Assembly: GCA_024636345.1 (NCBI GenBank)
Contig: JAGXHG010000012.1
Span: 26,106-90,105, forward strand
Reading direction: 5' to 3'
Length of the DNA: 64,000 nucleotides
DNA from: Desulfobulbaceae bacterium
Lineage (GTDB): Bacteria > Desulfobacterota > Desulfobulbia > Desulfobulbales > Desulfocapsaceae
Of the stretch, positions 38,325-48,217 are shown piece after piece. Under the pieces are notes generated by a model that was given only the letters and a program-made list of their open reading frames with translations, was not told the DNA's origin and made no database searches. Positions within the stretch are counted from its first letter, which is position 1. The number at the start of each line of letters is the position of its first letter. A program made the translations under genes and the position numbers.

Positions 38325-38966
38325 TTATTGAGGAGTTCTCGATTTTATCAACGTGTAGACCCCCAAAGCCATGATCTTTTTTTCGACGGCAATGGTCTTC
38401 CGGTCAATGTACTCAAGGATTTCCGCAACCGGCTTGGCACCTACGACCAGGGACTTGAGATAGATATAGGCATTGGTAAGGAGATGATACCATTTGGAAT
38501 GGAGGGGGATTGAGTCGACAATCAATAATTGCCCCCCTGGTTTCAAGATCGAAAGGGCATGATCAAGGGCCTTCTGGTAATCGGGCATCGCGGTCAGGGC
38601 CAGGCAGAAAACCACCGCATCAACCTTTTGCGCGGGCGAAAAATCATACATATCCATGCATTCAAACTGGACGTTATGCCAACCATTGGCCTCCTTCTTG
38701 CGGTTGGCGATGGCAATCATTTGCTGCGAAAAATCAATGCCGATGATCTGCGCCGAATCGTCAATCACCTGCAGAAGGCTGGGCACGACGGTAGCTGGCC
38801 CACAGCCAAGTTCAACCACCGTACCGTCGGCTGGGATATCGAGGTTTTTCGCGACCTCTTCGTAAAGCTTCCGTGCTTGCCCCAGACTCAGCAAGAAGGC
38901 AATAAGGTCATAGCTGGAAACTGCTAAATCATATTTGTTTCTATTGGCAAACTGTCGGATATCCAT
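38325..38966 (-). CDS. Class I SAM-dependent methyltransferase (UbiE-like)
   Basis: The 213-residue protein has motif I VVELGCGPATVVPSL (about 51-65), the Asp of IIGIDFSQQMIAIAN, and motif post-I/III patterns (VDAVVFCLALTAMP, LKPGGQLLIVDSIPL). The style is that of UbiE/COQ5 small-molecule methyltransferases. The ATG at 38966 follows AAAGGGTGG; a GTG four codons earlier is possible. It stands alone. The substrate is unknown. Confidence 0.85.
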   Translation of the reverse strand: MDIRQFANRNKYDLAVSSYDLIAFLLSLGQARKLYEEVAKNLDIPADGTVVELGCGPATVVPSLLQVIDDSAQIIGIDFSQQMIAIANRKKEANGWHNVQFECMDMYDFSPAQKVDAVVFCLALTAMPDYQKALDHALSILKPGGQLLIVDSIPLHSKWYHLLTNAYIYLKSLVVGAKPVAEILEYIDRKTIAVEKKIMALGVYTLIKSRTPQ

Positions 38967-39260
38967 AAATATTTCCACCCTTTGCTCTCAATCTTTGTCA
39001 ACTGGCTGCTCCATGCCCTGCAAGATAGAACGACTCGCATCACCAACAACAAAGAGAGGGGGCTCATCAGCCCCGCCCCCTGTTCGCGTCTTGTTGCTTG
39101 ACCAATGCGACCCGGCAGTTCCTGGCCCTGCCTCACTCGATATCATTGGAGACAACGGCTGAAAACAGATCGCACTAGTATGATTTCAGGCGGGCAAGGG
39201 GGATGCAATGGTTGCAAGAAGAATCAGGAGATCTCTCACGTCCATTGCTTCTCCTCACGT

Positions 39261-39482
39261 TTATGATTTTTTCCCTTCGGCAAGCAGAAGCACTCCGCCA
39301 ACCACTATCGCTGCCACGCCCGCCCAGACCGGGATATTGACCGTCTTGTTTTCCTTTACTGACATCTCAATCGGTCCCAATTTGACCTGTTGGGTCTCCT
39401 TGGTGTAGCTGAAGCTGCCATACGCCAACCCCAGGGCACCGGCCAGGATCAGCGCGATTGCCACACCCTTGACTGCATTCAT
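39261..39482 (-). CDS. Small two-helix membrane protein (DUF3185-like)
   Basis: The 73-residue protein has two transmembrane helices (VAIALILAGALGLAYGSFSY and VWAGVAAIVVGGVLLLA) joined by a polar loop with KLGPIEMSVKENKTVNIP. Such short proteins with this loop are common in deltaproteobacteria and are often annotated DUF3185. AAAGGAGGAGTCGAA gives a strong ribosome site. Confidence 0.8.
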   Translation of the reverse strand: MNAVKGVAIALILAGALGLAYGSFSYTKETQQVKLGPIEMSVKENKTVNIPVWAGVAAIVVGGVLLLAEGKKS

Positions 39483-39675
39483 TTCGACTCCTCCTTTAAA
39501 AAAAACGTTTGGATTCCCGCCACGGACAGCGCGCCGGGGACTTGTTGTAATTGTCCATTTTTAGAATGCCATTGCAATGGCAGATAGTCAAATATTGAAA
39601 TCAACTCGAATGCCAATCATAATAATAACGGGATTACAAGTTTGCTCCAGCAAAAGACCAATCCTCCTATACAAT

Positions 39676-39720
39676 AAGGGGCCAGTATATGTAATTAATA
39701 ATTTCATATACTGGCCCCTT
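39676..39720. terminator. Strong bidirectional hairpin after the nickel transporter operon
   Basis: A perfect 16-base inverted repeat (AAGGGGCCAGTATATG and its mirror, 13-base loop) lies 80 bases beyond the nikO stop and just after the divergent DUF3185-like leader. The T content on the minus strand is modest. Confidence 0.75.
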
Positions 39721-39801
39721 ATGTTGTTCTTCCTTATTCAATCAATTGCTTAATAGTATCCGGTCACCACCCTATAAACGCTGGCGTTCTCTACGGGGAT
39801 C

Positions 39802-40557
39802 TCACCTGCCCTTGCCGCAGACCGGACAGCCCTGCATGGAGAGCGGTTTTTCCAGTCGGCACTCGGCCAGCAGGGTGTCGTCATTGAATATCTCCAGGGT
39901 GGGTCCGTCGGCCTTGACTATGCCCTGGTGGAGGACAATGGTTCGTTGACAGAGGTCGACCACCATGTCCAGATCATGGCTGGTGAAGATTTTGGTATGC
40001 TGGAAATCGCGAAGCAGGCCCATGAGCTGGCGGCGGGCAAAAGGGTCGAGGCCGCTGGTCGGCTCATCCATGACCAGGATGTCCGGCGACATGGAAAGGA
40101 CCGTGGCAATGGCCACCCTTTTCTTCTCTCCGCCGGAGAGATGATAGGGCGGCTTTTCCTGGAGATGGGCCGCACCCACCTGTTCGAGAACGGCCTTGAC
40201 CCGCTGCTTGACTTCCTCCACCGGCAGTCCCAGATTGAACGGCCCGAAGGCCACATCATCAAAGACCGTGGGCATGAAGAGCTGATCGTCCGCATCCTGA
40301 AAGACCATACCAACCGTGCGCCGGATCTCCGGCAGGGTTTTCCTGGTGAGCGGGAAATCACCGATGCGAATCTCGCCGGAATTGGCGGTCAGATAGCCGT
40401 TGAGATGGAGCAGGAGGGTTGATTTCCCGGCCCCGTTGGCGCCGATGATCGCCACCGACTCGCCGTGATGGATGGTAAAGGAGACATCCTGCAGGGCAAC
40501 GGTACCATCGGCATAGATATGCTGCAGATGTTTGACCTCGACAATATGATGACTCAT
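39802..40557 (-). CDS. nikO: Nickel ECF transporter ATP-binding protein
   Basis: The 251-residue ATPase has Walker A GANGAGKST, signature YHLSGGEKKRVAIATVL, Walker B ILVMDEPTSGLDP and the switch His in TSHDLD. This is the CbiO/NikO subfamily of energy-coupling factor transporters. The ATG at 40557 overlaps the nikQ stop (ATGA). The nickel assignment comes from the NikR operator and gene next to the operon, not from this subunit. The tail ends CPVCGKGR, with two cysteines that may be incidental. Confidence 0.9.
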   Translation of the reverse strand: MSHHIVEVKHLQHIYADGTVALQDVSFTIHHGESVAIIGANGAGKSTLLLHLNGYLTANSGEIRIGDFPLTRKTLPEIRRTVGMVFQDADDQLFMPTVFDDVAFGPFNLGLPVEEVKQRVKAVLEQVGAAHLQEKPPYHLSGGEKKRVAIATVLSMSPDILVMDEPTSGLDPFARRQLMGLLRDFQHTKIFTSHDLDMVVDLCQRTIVLHQGIVKADGPTLEIFNDDTLLAECRLEKPLSMQGCPVCGKGR

Positions 40558-41366
40558 GACAGACCTCCCGTAACCAGCCTGCCCAGCCACTGGGCACCAT
40601 TTTCCATCCTGAGGACGACAAAGACGGCTGACCAGCCAGCCACATAGAACAGCTCGCGCCAGCCGAAACCGGATACCTGGCGCGAGTGGAATTCACCGGT
40701 GAAGCCGCGGGCCAGCATGGCCATGTGGATACGCTCGGCCCGCAGCCAGGTGCGGATCAACAGATGACCGATGAGCGGGCCGAAACTGGCGAGCCCCAGC
40801 CCCTTCCTGCCACAGGAGCGGAGTTCCCGGGCCCGTGAGGCCCTGGCCCCTTCCTCGGTGAGCACGAAGATATAGCGATAGAGGAAAAGCAGCTGCACGG
40901 TGAAGGTTCTCGGCGTGCCCAGGCGCTCAAGGGCCTGGCAGACGGAGAGAAAGCCCGTCACCCCCACCAGGATAAAGGCGGCGCCGACTGTGAGCACGGT
41001 GCGGAGGATGATCGAGGCGCAGGATATCCAGCCGCCGGTGATGGCAAGGGGGCCAATCCGGACAAAGAGCTCCCGGTCAAAGATCGGATTCAGCATGCCC
41101 ACCACAAAGGCAAAAGGGATCACCATGATGATCTTTCTGACGATATAGCCGCCCGGCAGATTGCCAAGGGAAGCGGTAACCACGGGATAGATAAAAAAGG
41201 GAAAGAGGGCGGTAAATTCATAGCGGTTGAAGGAAACAACAGTGACGATAAAGACGAGGGTCGTCAGCACCTTGGCCCGGGCGTCAAGGCGATGGATGAC
41301 CGAATCTGCTGTTGCCAGCAGATCCAGCCGTTTCAGATCAAGTACTGCTCCGTCAATGGATCGCAT
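40554..41366 (-). CDS. nikQ: Nickel ECF transporter membrane (T) component
   Basis: The 270-residue CbiQ/NikQ-type protein has about six hydrophobic segments and the two coupling motifs of T components, here RASRARELRSCGRKG and RAERIHMAMLARGF (A-R-G pattern). It connects the ATPase to the substrate-binding NikMN. The start lies 42 bases after the nikMN stop. Confidence 0.9.
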   Translation of the reverse strand: MRSIDGAVLDLKRLDLLATADSVIHRLDARAKVLTTLVFIVTVVSFNRYEFTALFPFFIYPVVTASLGNLPGGYIVRKIIMVIPFAFVVGMLNPIFDRELFVRIGPLAITGGWISCASIILRTVLTVGAAFILVGVTGFLSVCQALERLGTPRTFTVQLLFLYRYIFVLTEEGARASRARELRSCGRKGLGLASFGPLIGHLLIRTWLRAERIHMAMLARGFTGEFHSRQVSGFGWRELFYVAGWSAVFVVLRMENGAQWLGRLVTGGLS

Positions 41367-41408
41367 GGCAAATAAAAAAATCAGAAGGTCAAGAGTCAGA
41401 AGCCGGGA

Positions 41409-42455
41409 TCAGGCGAACTGTTGACGCCGCCTTAAGGCAAAACCGATGACAAAGGCCAGGGCAAGGGAAAGCAGGGCACCGACGCCGCCGGCCACACTTG
41501 TGCCGAGCCTGCCCGCCTCATCTCCATTTACCGCGCCGACTTGGGCTTCCCCTTCAGCTGTCGTTGCGGCTTCCTGCTTGAAGGAGTAGTCGGGCAAAAA
41601 GGCTATTTTCTCCTGAAGGGAAGCCAGCATGGTATGCACACCCTCTTCCGTGCCGGTCACCTCTTCGGCGCCGGTCACTTTGGCGATGGCCCATTCCAGC
41701 CCGTCCGGGTTTTCTGAGGCAAACCAGGAGGCAATGCCGCCGATAAGCAGGGAGGCCGCCAGAAAAGAGAGCAGCACCTTGCGCAGCGGCAGGCTGCCAA
41801 GCGTTACCGACTCGCTTGTACCTCTCAGTATCTCAGGCCTGGCAGCAGCGACAAAGGATACAACCGTCGCCGTCACCAAGCCCTCAACGATACCGATGGC
41901 CAGGTGAATCGGTTGCATGAGTACCACAAAGGTGGAAAACGGCAGGGATGATATGCCCGAAGAGACGGTTTCCAGCACCACGGAAAAGGCCCCCATCTGC
42001 AGGCCGACGACCGCGGCAATAATGGCAGCAACACTCAACCGTGTCCGGCCCGGCTGGCTGCCTGCTATCTTGCGGTAGATGAAGGGATAGGCGATAAAGG
42101 CCGGAAAGAAGCCGAGGTTGAAGATATTGCAGCCGAGTGCCAGGATGCCACCGTCGGCAAAAAACAACGACTGCACCACCAGAACCGAGGCGATGGTGAG
42201 AAAGGCGGCATAGGGACCGAGCAGGATCGCCAGCAGCAACCCTCCTCCCAGATGCCCACTGGAACCGGTGGCGGGAATGGTAAAATTGATCATCTGGGCG
42301 GCAAAGATAAAGGCGCCGAGAACGCCCATGAGCGGGACCTTGCTGTCATCCAACTCCTTTTTCACCTTCATGGAACTATAGGCGATGGTTCCGGCGGCAA
42401 CTCCCCACATGGTACCCCCGACTGCCGGTGACAAAAGCGCATCTGCCATATGCAT
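41409..42455 (-). CDS. nikM: NikM-NikN fusion, substrate-binding component of nickel ECF transporter
   Basis: The N-terminal ~210 residues are a CbiM/NikM domain with the metal-binding start MHMADALLSPAVGG (His2 coordinates the metal after the N-terminus). The C-terminal part holds a PDGLE (NikN) domain: WFASENPDGLEWAI, a long polar loop and a last helix. A fused NikMN is known and specific to nickel-type systems. NikR control through the operator at 42500-42526 fits. A GGAGGAAAGAACC stretch precedes the ATG. Confidence 0.92.
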   Translation of the reverse strand: MHMADALLSPAVGGTMWGVAAGTIAYSSMKVKKELDDSKVPLMGVLGAFIFAAQMINFTIPATGSSGHLGGGLLLAILLGPYAAFLTIASVLVVQSLFFADGGILALGCNIFNLGFFPAFIAYPFIYRKIAGSQPGRTRLSVAAIIAAVVGLQMGAFSVVLETVSSGISSLPFSTFVVLMQPIHLAIGIVEGLVTATVVSFVAAARPEILRGTSESVTLGSLPLRKVLLSFLAASLLIGGIASWFASENPDGLEWAIAKVTGAEEVTGTEEGVHTMLASLQEKIAFLPDYSFKQEAATTAEGEAQVGAVNGDEAGRLGTSVAGGVGALLSLALAFVIGFALRRRQQFA

Positions 42456-42499
42456 GGTTCTTTCCTCCTGAATAATATGTACCCGTAAAAGACAGACGT

Positions 42500-42526
42500 G
42501 TGTTACAAATCTACAAAAAGTAACAC
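42500..42526. promoter_or_regulatory. NikR operator between nikMN and nikR
   Basis: GTGTTAC (42500-42506) and GTAACAC (42520-42526) form a perfect inverted repeat with a 13-base spacer. This equals the GTGTTAC-N13/14-GTAACAC motif proposed for NikR in deltaproteobacteria. It is 45 bases from the nikMN start. A second palindrome (ATACGA-N9-TCGTAT) at 42534-42554 follows and may be promoter or a further site. Confidence 0.85.
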
Positions 42527-42709
42527 TTAACAGATACGATAATATATTTCGTATGTCAATATTTTTTCTGACAAGAACACGAGAGGTCCGGAAACAGGTA
42601 AATGCATTTCCTGCCCCTTAAGCATAGGGAATTCGATTGTTTTTCCTCAGGAATCAGTTATTCTTGGTCAAAGTTCGTCATGAAGAAAATTGCATCGGAG
42701 AGAAGGAAC

Positions 42710-43126
42710 ATGGGAAAAACTGTCAGATTTGGTATTTCGCTGGATGAACAACTGCTGTTCAACTTTGACCAGCTCATTGAGCAGAAAAAATACACCAACC
42801 GCTCGGAGGCGATCCGCGACCTCATCCGCACTTCACTGGTGGAGAACAAATCCGAATCCACAGAAGAGGCCATCGGCACCGTCACCCTCATCTTCAACCA
42901 CCACGTGCGCGATCTTTCCGACAAGCTGACGGAACAGCAGCACTCCCATCACGACCAGATCATCTCCTCCCTTCACGTCCACCTCGACGCCCACAACTGC
43001 CTGGAAGTCCTTGTTGTCCGGGGAACAGCTCAGGAGATCAGACAGATAGCCGATGAGCTGATCGGCGTCAAAGGGGTCAAACACGGGAAACTGGTCATGA
43101 CCACCACCGGTCATGACCTGACTTGA
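42710..43126 (+). CDS. nikR: Nickel-responsive regulator
   Basis: NikR is a ribbon-helix-helix repressor that binds DNA when loaded with nickel. The 138-residue protein has the RHH start [20 protein letters not shown] and the ACT-like C-terminal domain with the four nickel ligands His78, His89, His91 and Cys97, offset by exactly two from the E. coli set (76, 87, 89, 95). It is divergent from nikMNQO and shares the operator. GGAGAGAAGGAAC precedes the ATG. Confidence 0.95.
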   Translation: MGKTVRFGISLDEQLLFNFDQLIEQKKYTNRSEAIRDLIRTSLVENKSESTEEAIGTVTLIFNHHVRDLSDKLTEQQHSHHDQIISSLHVHLDAHNCLEVLVVRGTAQEIRQIADELIGVKGVKHGKLVMTTTGHDLT

Positions 43127-43263
43127 TTTTCACAAAGGGCTATCCTTCACCCTGGCAATCCGGCTGGCTATCCATGCGTTTACTCTATTTTTTCAGGACA
43201 GACGCTTAAAAGGTGCTTTCGCAACCTTACCAAATCATATTCCCCAGTTGAACATTCTTTATC

Positions 43264-44892
43264 TCAAGCGATGCCGACGGAGCTTAGCTTGATGGCAAGA
43301 GCTGCCTGATTTCTCAGGGTTTTCAGGGAATCAAACTGCTGCTTGTTAAGATGGTTGCCCAGTGAAAGATAGGCACCGTAGATAAGACCAACGGCTTTTC
43401 TGTTAATTATGATGGGGTAAAGCACGAAACTTGGTGCAAAAATCACACCCCGAAACCAAATGGGTTTACGGTGATTGACGTCAGAAGCATCGATGTTTTC
43501 AATGTAGAGATCCCGGCCTTCGGCCAGGACCTGATTAAAAACATCTCCGGAGTTCTCCTCCACCGGAAAGTTGAATCTTATCTGCAAATCCTCAATATTC
43601 TGACCAAGAACGAAACGAGGCTGCATGATATTCGTTTTCGAGTTGCGAAAGAAAATGATAACCTGGTCAAAACCGATTCCGCGGTAAACGGTTTCCATGA
43701 TCATGGTAAGCACCGGATCGAAAGTGAAATCATCCAGCATGGCATTGGTGATCTCCTGTATAGCATCCACTATCACCAGCGGCTTGTCTTCCTTGCGGGT
43801 GATGCTCGGTGATGGCGGCGGTCCGACACTAACTTTAAAACGCTCAGAGGCTTTAGCCGTATCGAAGGTACTATCCTGCTCATCAAGGGGATTGACGGAG
43901 TCATCAGTGGAGTTATCGGAAGCCAGGTCGGGTTGCAGCTTAAAGCTGTGCTGGTCAAGTTTGTACAGATCCGTCTGCTTGAGATTGAGCACATCGGCAA
44001 AGTCCCGCATCTTGGAGAGAGCCGAGTCCATCAGTTTGACGATTTCTTCTTCCGGGATGTTATAGGAATTCTTGTATTTTTTCAGAACTACGCGCAGCTC
44101 CTCTTGCCGCTGTTCGGGTGAGGAGTCAATTGTAATACCACAAAGTTCATTGGCAAAATTGGTCAGTTTCCTATGTCGATCGATTCTTGAGTTTCTGTTC
44201 TTAATCTCCTGCACCGGAATCATTTTCATGCTGGTAATAATTAATGTCGGCAAGTGCCATAAATCGGCCACCTCCATTCCCAGTTCATCGAAAGTGGCGC
44301 CAAAAGCTTTCTGCATGGCCATCTCGTCGGTTAGCTCCTCTTCCGCTACCAGTTGCACATATTCCTCATAAAGGTCCGGAAAACAATACATGATCAGCAG
44401 CCGCCCGAAATTGTGGAACATGCCACAAATAAAGAGATCCTCCCCATCTTCCATCTTCAAATGTTTCGAGAGATCCTGGGCCATTATTCCGGTGAGAAAA
44501 GAGGAAAACACCTCCTCCTTGACATACTGCGCTGTGGTTCTGTCCTGCAGATGTGCAAAAAACATAAGACCGGTCGCGGTAATCCGGACCTGCTCAAATC
44601 CAAGGATAACTACAGCCCGTGAGACGGTTGAAATCTGACCTGAGAATTGACGGTACATCGCGGAGTTTACCACTTTAAGCAATTTGCTGGTCAGGGAGTA
44701 ATCTTTCAGAACGAGACTGGCCAGTTCATTGGCGGAAGTCGTGCTTAAAGGAGAGGTCTTTAGATTTATTTCGGTGATATGTTGAAGCACTGCGGGAAAT
44801 TCACCCTTCTCATTCATCCGGTCAAGTAGTTGTTCACCGGTGATCTTACCTGCTTTACTGGCCGTCATTAACTGCTCCGAGAAAGATTTCAA
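43264..44892 (-). CDS. HDOD domain protein with C-terminal GAF domain
   Basis: The N-terminal ~280 residues form an HDOD domain (FPAVLQHITEINLKTSP, SANELASLVLKDYSLTSKLLKVVNSAMY, AVVILGFEQVR, MFHNFGRLLIMYCFPD), a HD-related output fold without enzymatic residues. A variable linker rich in Ser/Asp follows, then a GAF-like domain at about 385-540 (VLTMIMETVYRGIGFDQVIIF ... FVLYPIIINRKAVGLIYG). Such proteins act in two-component or c-di-GMP signalling. No partner is adjacent: btuF lies upstream on the same strand, with a 260-base gap. Confidence 0.85.
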   Translation of the reverse strand: MKSFSEQLMTASKAGKITGEQLLDRMNEKGEFPAVLQHITEINLKTSPLSTTSANELASLVLKDYSLTSKLLKVVNSAMYRQFSGQISTVSRAVVILGFEQVRITATGLMFFAHLQDRTTAQYVKEEVFSSFLTGIMAQDLSKHLKMEDGEDLFICGMFHNFGRLLIMYCFPDLYEEYVQLVAEEELTDEMAMQKAFGATFDELGMEVADLWHLPTLIITSMKMIPVQEIKNRNSRIDRHRKLTNFANELCGITIDSSPEQRQEELRVVLKKYKNSYNIPEEEIVKLMDSALSKMRDFADVLNLKQTDLYKLDQHSFKLQPDLASDNSTDDSVNPLDEQDSTFDTAKASERFKVSVGPPPSPSITRKEDKPLVIVDAIQEITNAMLDDFTFDPVLTMIMETVYRGIGFDQVIIFFRNSKTNIMQPRFVLGQNIEDLQIRFNFPVEENSGDVFNQVLAEGRDLYIENIDASDVNHRKPIWFRGVIFAPSFVLYPIIINRKAVGLIYGAYLSLGNHLNKQQFDSLKTLRNQAALAIKLSSVGIA

Positions 44893-45153
44893 AAAGATTC
44901 TAATTATGGGATGTACCGAATCTCTTGCTGGCTGCCTGTGAAGAGATATGTCCCTTTAATCCATATCGGTAAATTTTTCAATAAAATGAAGGAATACGCT
45001 GATCTGGCATAATTTTCATAATGAATAAGGCATAAGTCTTTTTTAGAGTGTAATCCCCGTATAATCCGCACGGCGATTACACTGTGACATGGGCGACTGA
45101 TCGCCTCTGGTGTACTGGCGTACAAACAACGATCGACAAGAAAGATATTGTTG

Positions 45154-46014
45154 CTATGGCCCTTTCAGCGGATGAATAAACGCCGCGATCTGTTCCAGTC
45201 CCTTAACAAAGGTCAGGGGCGAGGGGCTGCAGATGATATCCGGGTCCACTACAAAGACCTGTCTGTTCTGCACCGCCGAGATGGGCGCAAAACGCTGCCA
45301 TTCCTCCTTTTCCCTGGCGCCGATCCCCCCTTCGCTGCCCATGACCGCGATGACAATCACATCCGGGTTCTGGGCCGTCACCATTTCCCGGTTATAGCGG
45401 CCATCCCTCTGACCGGCAGCAATGTTAACGCCGCCTGCCAGTACGATATAGTCATTGGTAAAGGAATTTGCCACCGAGGCAAACAGAGGATGGGCGCCCA
45501 CCTGCAGGAACACCTTCCTGGCAGGAAGGTCCTTGACCCGCTGCTGAATGGCCCGGACCTCTCTTCTGGCCTGGCCAATGATCTCACGGGCTCTGGTTTC
45601 AAGACCCAGGAGTTTCCCCAGCTCCAGAAACTGATCACAGATTGCGACAAATCCTGAAGGCTGCGAAAAATGAACCACCCGTACCCCGGAGGCCGCCAAC
45701 TGGGTCACCTGCTGCGGACTGGTCAGCCCGGTGGCCAGGATCAGATCGGGCTGTAGGCTCAGAATCTGTTCGATATTGAGCTGCATCACTGAGCCGATCT
45801 TCACCTTGTCACGGGCCGCATCAGGATGAACGCAATAGCTGGTATTGGCCACCAGACGATCCCCCGCCCCCAGCAGAAAGACATTTTCGGTATTGATCGG
45901 CCCCAGTGAGACAATCCGCTGGGGAAAGATTCCGTCGGCACTGAAGACGAGAGCCGGAAAGGAAAAGATGGCACAAGCCAGCACCAGACAGAGAGCAAAT
46001 CGCGGAATGGTCAT
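45154..46014 (-). CDS. btuF: Cobalamin/iron-type ABC transporter substrate-binding protein (BtuF-like)
   Basis: The 286-residue protein begins with a signal peptide (IPRFALCLVLACAIFSFPALVFS) and shows the TroA-like helical-backbone fold: RIVSLGPINTENVFLLGAGDRLVANTSYCVHP and LNIEQILSLQPDLILATG. Its ATG overlaps the btuB stop (ATGA), so both are made from the riboswitch-controlled transcript; vitamin B12 or a precursor is the likely cargo. No permease or ATPase (btuC, btuD) is in the window. Confidence 0.85.
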   Translation of the reverse strand: MTIPRFALCLVLACAIFSFPALVFSADGIFPQRIVSLGPINTENVFLLGAGDRLVANTSYCVHPDAARDKVKIGSVMQLNIEQILSLQPDLILATGLTSPQQVTQLAASGVRVVHFSQPSGFVAICDQFLELGKLLGLETRAREIIGQARREVRAIQQRVKDLPARKVFLQVGAHPLFASVANSFTNDYIVLAGGVNIAAGQRDGRYNREMVTAQNPDVIVIAVMGSEGGIGAREKEEWQRFAPISAVQNRQVFVVDPDIICSPSPLTFVKGLEQIAAFIHPLKGP

Positions 46015-48065
46015 CAAAAGTCCCACTTCAGGCTGACAAAGGCCGAACGCCCCGGCATGGGATAGCCTTTGACATAGGCATAGTCCTGATCAAAGAGATT
46101 GCGCAGTTCCCCCCGGACCGTGAAGTCCCCCAAGGTTGCATCCTTCAAGAAACGATAGCTGAGGGTCAGATCAGTGACCACAAAGCTGCTCAACTCCACC
46201 ACCTCATAGGTCTCTTCCCAATCATCCACCTGCTGCGGCCCGGTATATGACACATTGATACGGCCGGAAAGGGCTCCGGAATCAGAAAAGGTGAGACCCG
46301 TTGACAGGGTCAGATCACTTATATAGGTGAGATCCTGACCAGTGGCGTCATCTTCATACTGGTTCAGCCAGGTCATATCGACAAAGGGACGGACCTCCCA
46401 GGACCAGTGCAGGGGAGCGCCGATATTATAGGAGAGTGCGGCCTCGAGACCGTTGATGGTGGCACTGCCCATATTGGTATAGGAGGTGGCCCCACTGGCC
46501 ACTTTATTGGTGACAATCTTATCCTCAAAATCAGTGACAAACCAGGTAAGCGCTCCCGTGAGCCCTGACTGGGAATAATCGGCACCGCCCTCCCAGGTCA
46601 GATTTTTTTCAGGGGCAAGATCGGGATTACCAATAGTACGCCGGCCAAATGCCACCATATCAATAGCAAGCTGGTCGGCCGAGGGCATAACAAAACCCTG
46701 GGCCACTTGGCCTCGCAGTTTGAGTCCATCGTTTACCATCCAGGCAAGGCCAAGCTGGGGCGTAAAATGGGAGGCGTCAACATCAGACCCGGCCGGCTGC
46801 TGGACTTCAACCGCATACCAGTCCTGGCGTACTCCGCCGGAGACGATTATGCGGTCATCAAGAACTCCCACCCTGGCCAGCAGGAAAAGGGCCGGATTGG
46901 TGTAACTGGTCTGCTGCGGGCTCCAACTGTTTTCCACCGCATAATGGAGCCAATCCAGGCCGGTTGTCAGACTCAACGCCCCAAAGTCCCCGCTTATCTG
47001 GGCCTGGGCCCCCTGCTGATCGGTTGTGTTGCGGGAATCGATATCGTTATCCCAGCCCGTGGGATTGGATGAGATCGGATCTGCCCACACGTTTTTATCC
47101 CTGCCGAAGAAATAACGGCCCATCCACTGATAGCGGCCGGAACTGTTCTGACCGTTGTAACGGCTATCCACGGAATAGTTGCTGTTATCGGTATAATTGT
47201 CGGTATCGTTGACGCTCAAGTAGCCGGGATTGCCAGCCTTGTCGGCCTCAAAGTCAGTGATGATCACCCCGACCCGGTTATGCGGGGCAAACTCATAACC
47301 CACGTTGGCACTGGCCCCGGTCTGAGAATGAAAACCGGTATTGGCAAAGGTGGCGCCACTGGCCGTCTCATAGTCACCTTGCGTGGCCGACGAAAAGGCC
47401 CCTGCAAAATCAAGCCCCTCCCCTTTTACGGTGCCGCCGAGACTCCCCTCTGCCTTCCCGAAGGTGCCGCCTCCAGCCTCAAGGAAGGCGGAATTGTTCC
47501 GGCCCTGGCGGGTGATGATATTGACCACCCCTCCCATGCCGCCGGAGCCATACTGGACCGCACCAGGGCCACGGATAATCTCGATCCGCTCCACATTTTT
47601 GGTCAGGATCTTGGCCAGATTTCCAGTCCCGGCCCGGCGGCCATCGAGGAGGATCAGGACATGGCCCTGAAGGTCATTGCCATGGGTCTCAGTCCGGAAA
47701 CCGCGAATACCGATGGTGGTCAGCGCTCCCGGATATTTATGGACATGGCCGATGCCCTTTTCGGCAAAGAGATCGCCCACATTATCGACCGCGGCTCGGT
47801 CCAGTTCTTGCCGATCAATCACTGTCAGATTGGCGCTCACCCCGCTGCTCTTTTCCGGGACTCGAGTGGCCGTGATGGTCAAATAGGTCTTGCCGTTGAC
47901 GGTCTCAATTTGCGGCAACTGCTCAATATCCGGGGAAACAGCCACCACATCGTCTCCAGGAATCGGTGGTTGCACACTTTCCACGGCCAGGACGCCACTT
48001 ACATCAGAGAAAAACAAACTACAAACTACTAAACAAAAACATTGCCGAGGATACCGCTTTTTCAT
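46014..48065 (-). CDS. btuB: TonB-dependent outer-membrane receptor, BtuB-like
   Basis: The 683-residue protein has a signal peptide, a plug domain with LTVIDRQELDRAAVDNVGDLFAEKG and RIEIIRGPGAVQYGSGGMGGVVNIITR, and a beta barrel ending in aromatic SLKWDF. The TonB box region is near 60-70 (TYLTITATRVPEKSSG). The cobalamin riboswitch in the leader and the downstream btuF support corrinoid uptake. It is a typical BtuB size. Confidence 0.92.
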   Translation of the reverse strand: MKKRYPRQCFCLVVCSLFFSDVSGVLAVESVQPPIPGDDVVAVSPDIEQLPQIETVNGKTYLTITATRVPEKSSGVSANLTVIDRQELDRAAVDNVGDLFAEKGIGHVHKYPGALTTIGIRGFRTETHGNDLQGHVLILLDGRRAGTGNLAKILTKNVERIEIIRGPGAVQYGSGGMGGVVNIITRQGRNNSAFLEAGGGTFGKAEGSLGGTVKGEGLDFAGAFSSATQGDYETASGATFANTGFHSQTGASANVGYEFAPHNRVGVIITDFEADKAGNPGYLSVNDTDNYTDNSNYSVDSRYNGQNSSGRYQWMGRYFFGRDKNVWADPISSNPTGWDNDIDSRNTTDQQGAQAQISGDFGALSLTTGLDWLHYAVENSWSPQQTSYTNPALFLLARVGVLDDRIIVSGGVRQDWYAVEVQQPAGSDVDASHFTPQLGLAWMVNDGLKLRGQVAQGFVMPSADQLAIDMVAFGRRTIGNPDLAPEKNLTWEGGADYSQSGLTGALTWFVTDFEDKIVTNKVASGATSYTNMGSATINGLEAALSYNIGAPLHWSWEVRPFVDMTWLNQYEDDATGQDLTYISDLTLSTGLTFSDSGALSGRINVSYTGPQQVDDWEETYEVVELSSFVVTDLTLSYRFLKDATLGDFTVRGELRNLFDQDYAYVKGYPMPGRSAFVSLKWDF

Positions 48066-48117
48066 TTTTTCTCTCCTTCAAGAAAAGCAGTCCGGGGCAG
48101 GCCAGTAAAAAGGCAAA

Positions 48118-48155
48118 AAAATCCCCGGACCAATAGATATTGATCCGGGGATTGC
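48118..48155 (-). terminator. Terminator in the btuB leader
   Basis: On the minus strand AATCCCCGGA pairs with TCCGGGGATT around a 14-base loop and is followed by TTTTT. It lies between the cobalamin riboswitch and btuB, so it is the likely expression platform: ligand binding would favour termination. A nearby TCCGGGG at 48091-48097 could form an alternative pairing. Confidence 0.85.
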
Positions 48156-48217
48156 CTTGTTTTATCCACAGATGACACAAGTGTGCCCCTTGTCCACGGA
48201 GACATCCTTCTTTATTT

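Noticed and set aside
41409..42600. Cobalt rather than nickel assignment of the ECF transporter, with cobalamin riboswitch
   Set aside because: No riboswitch is seen in the leader; a perfect NikR site and nikR are present instead.
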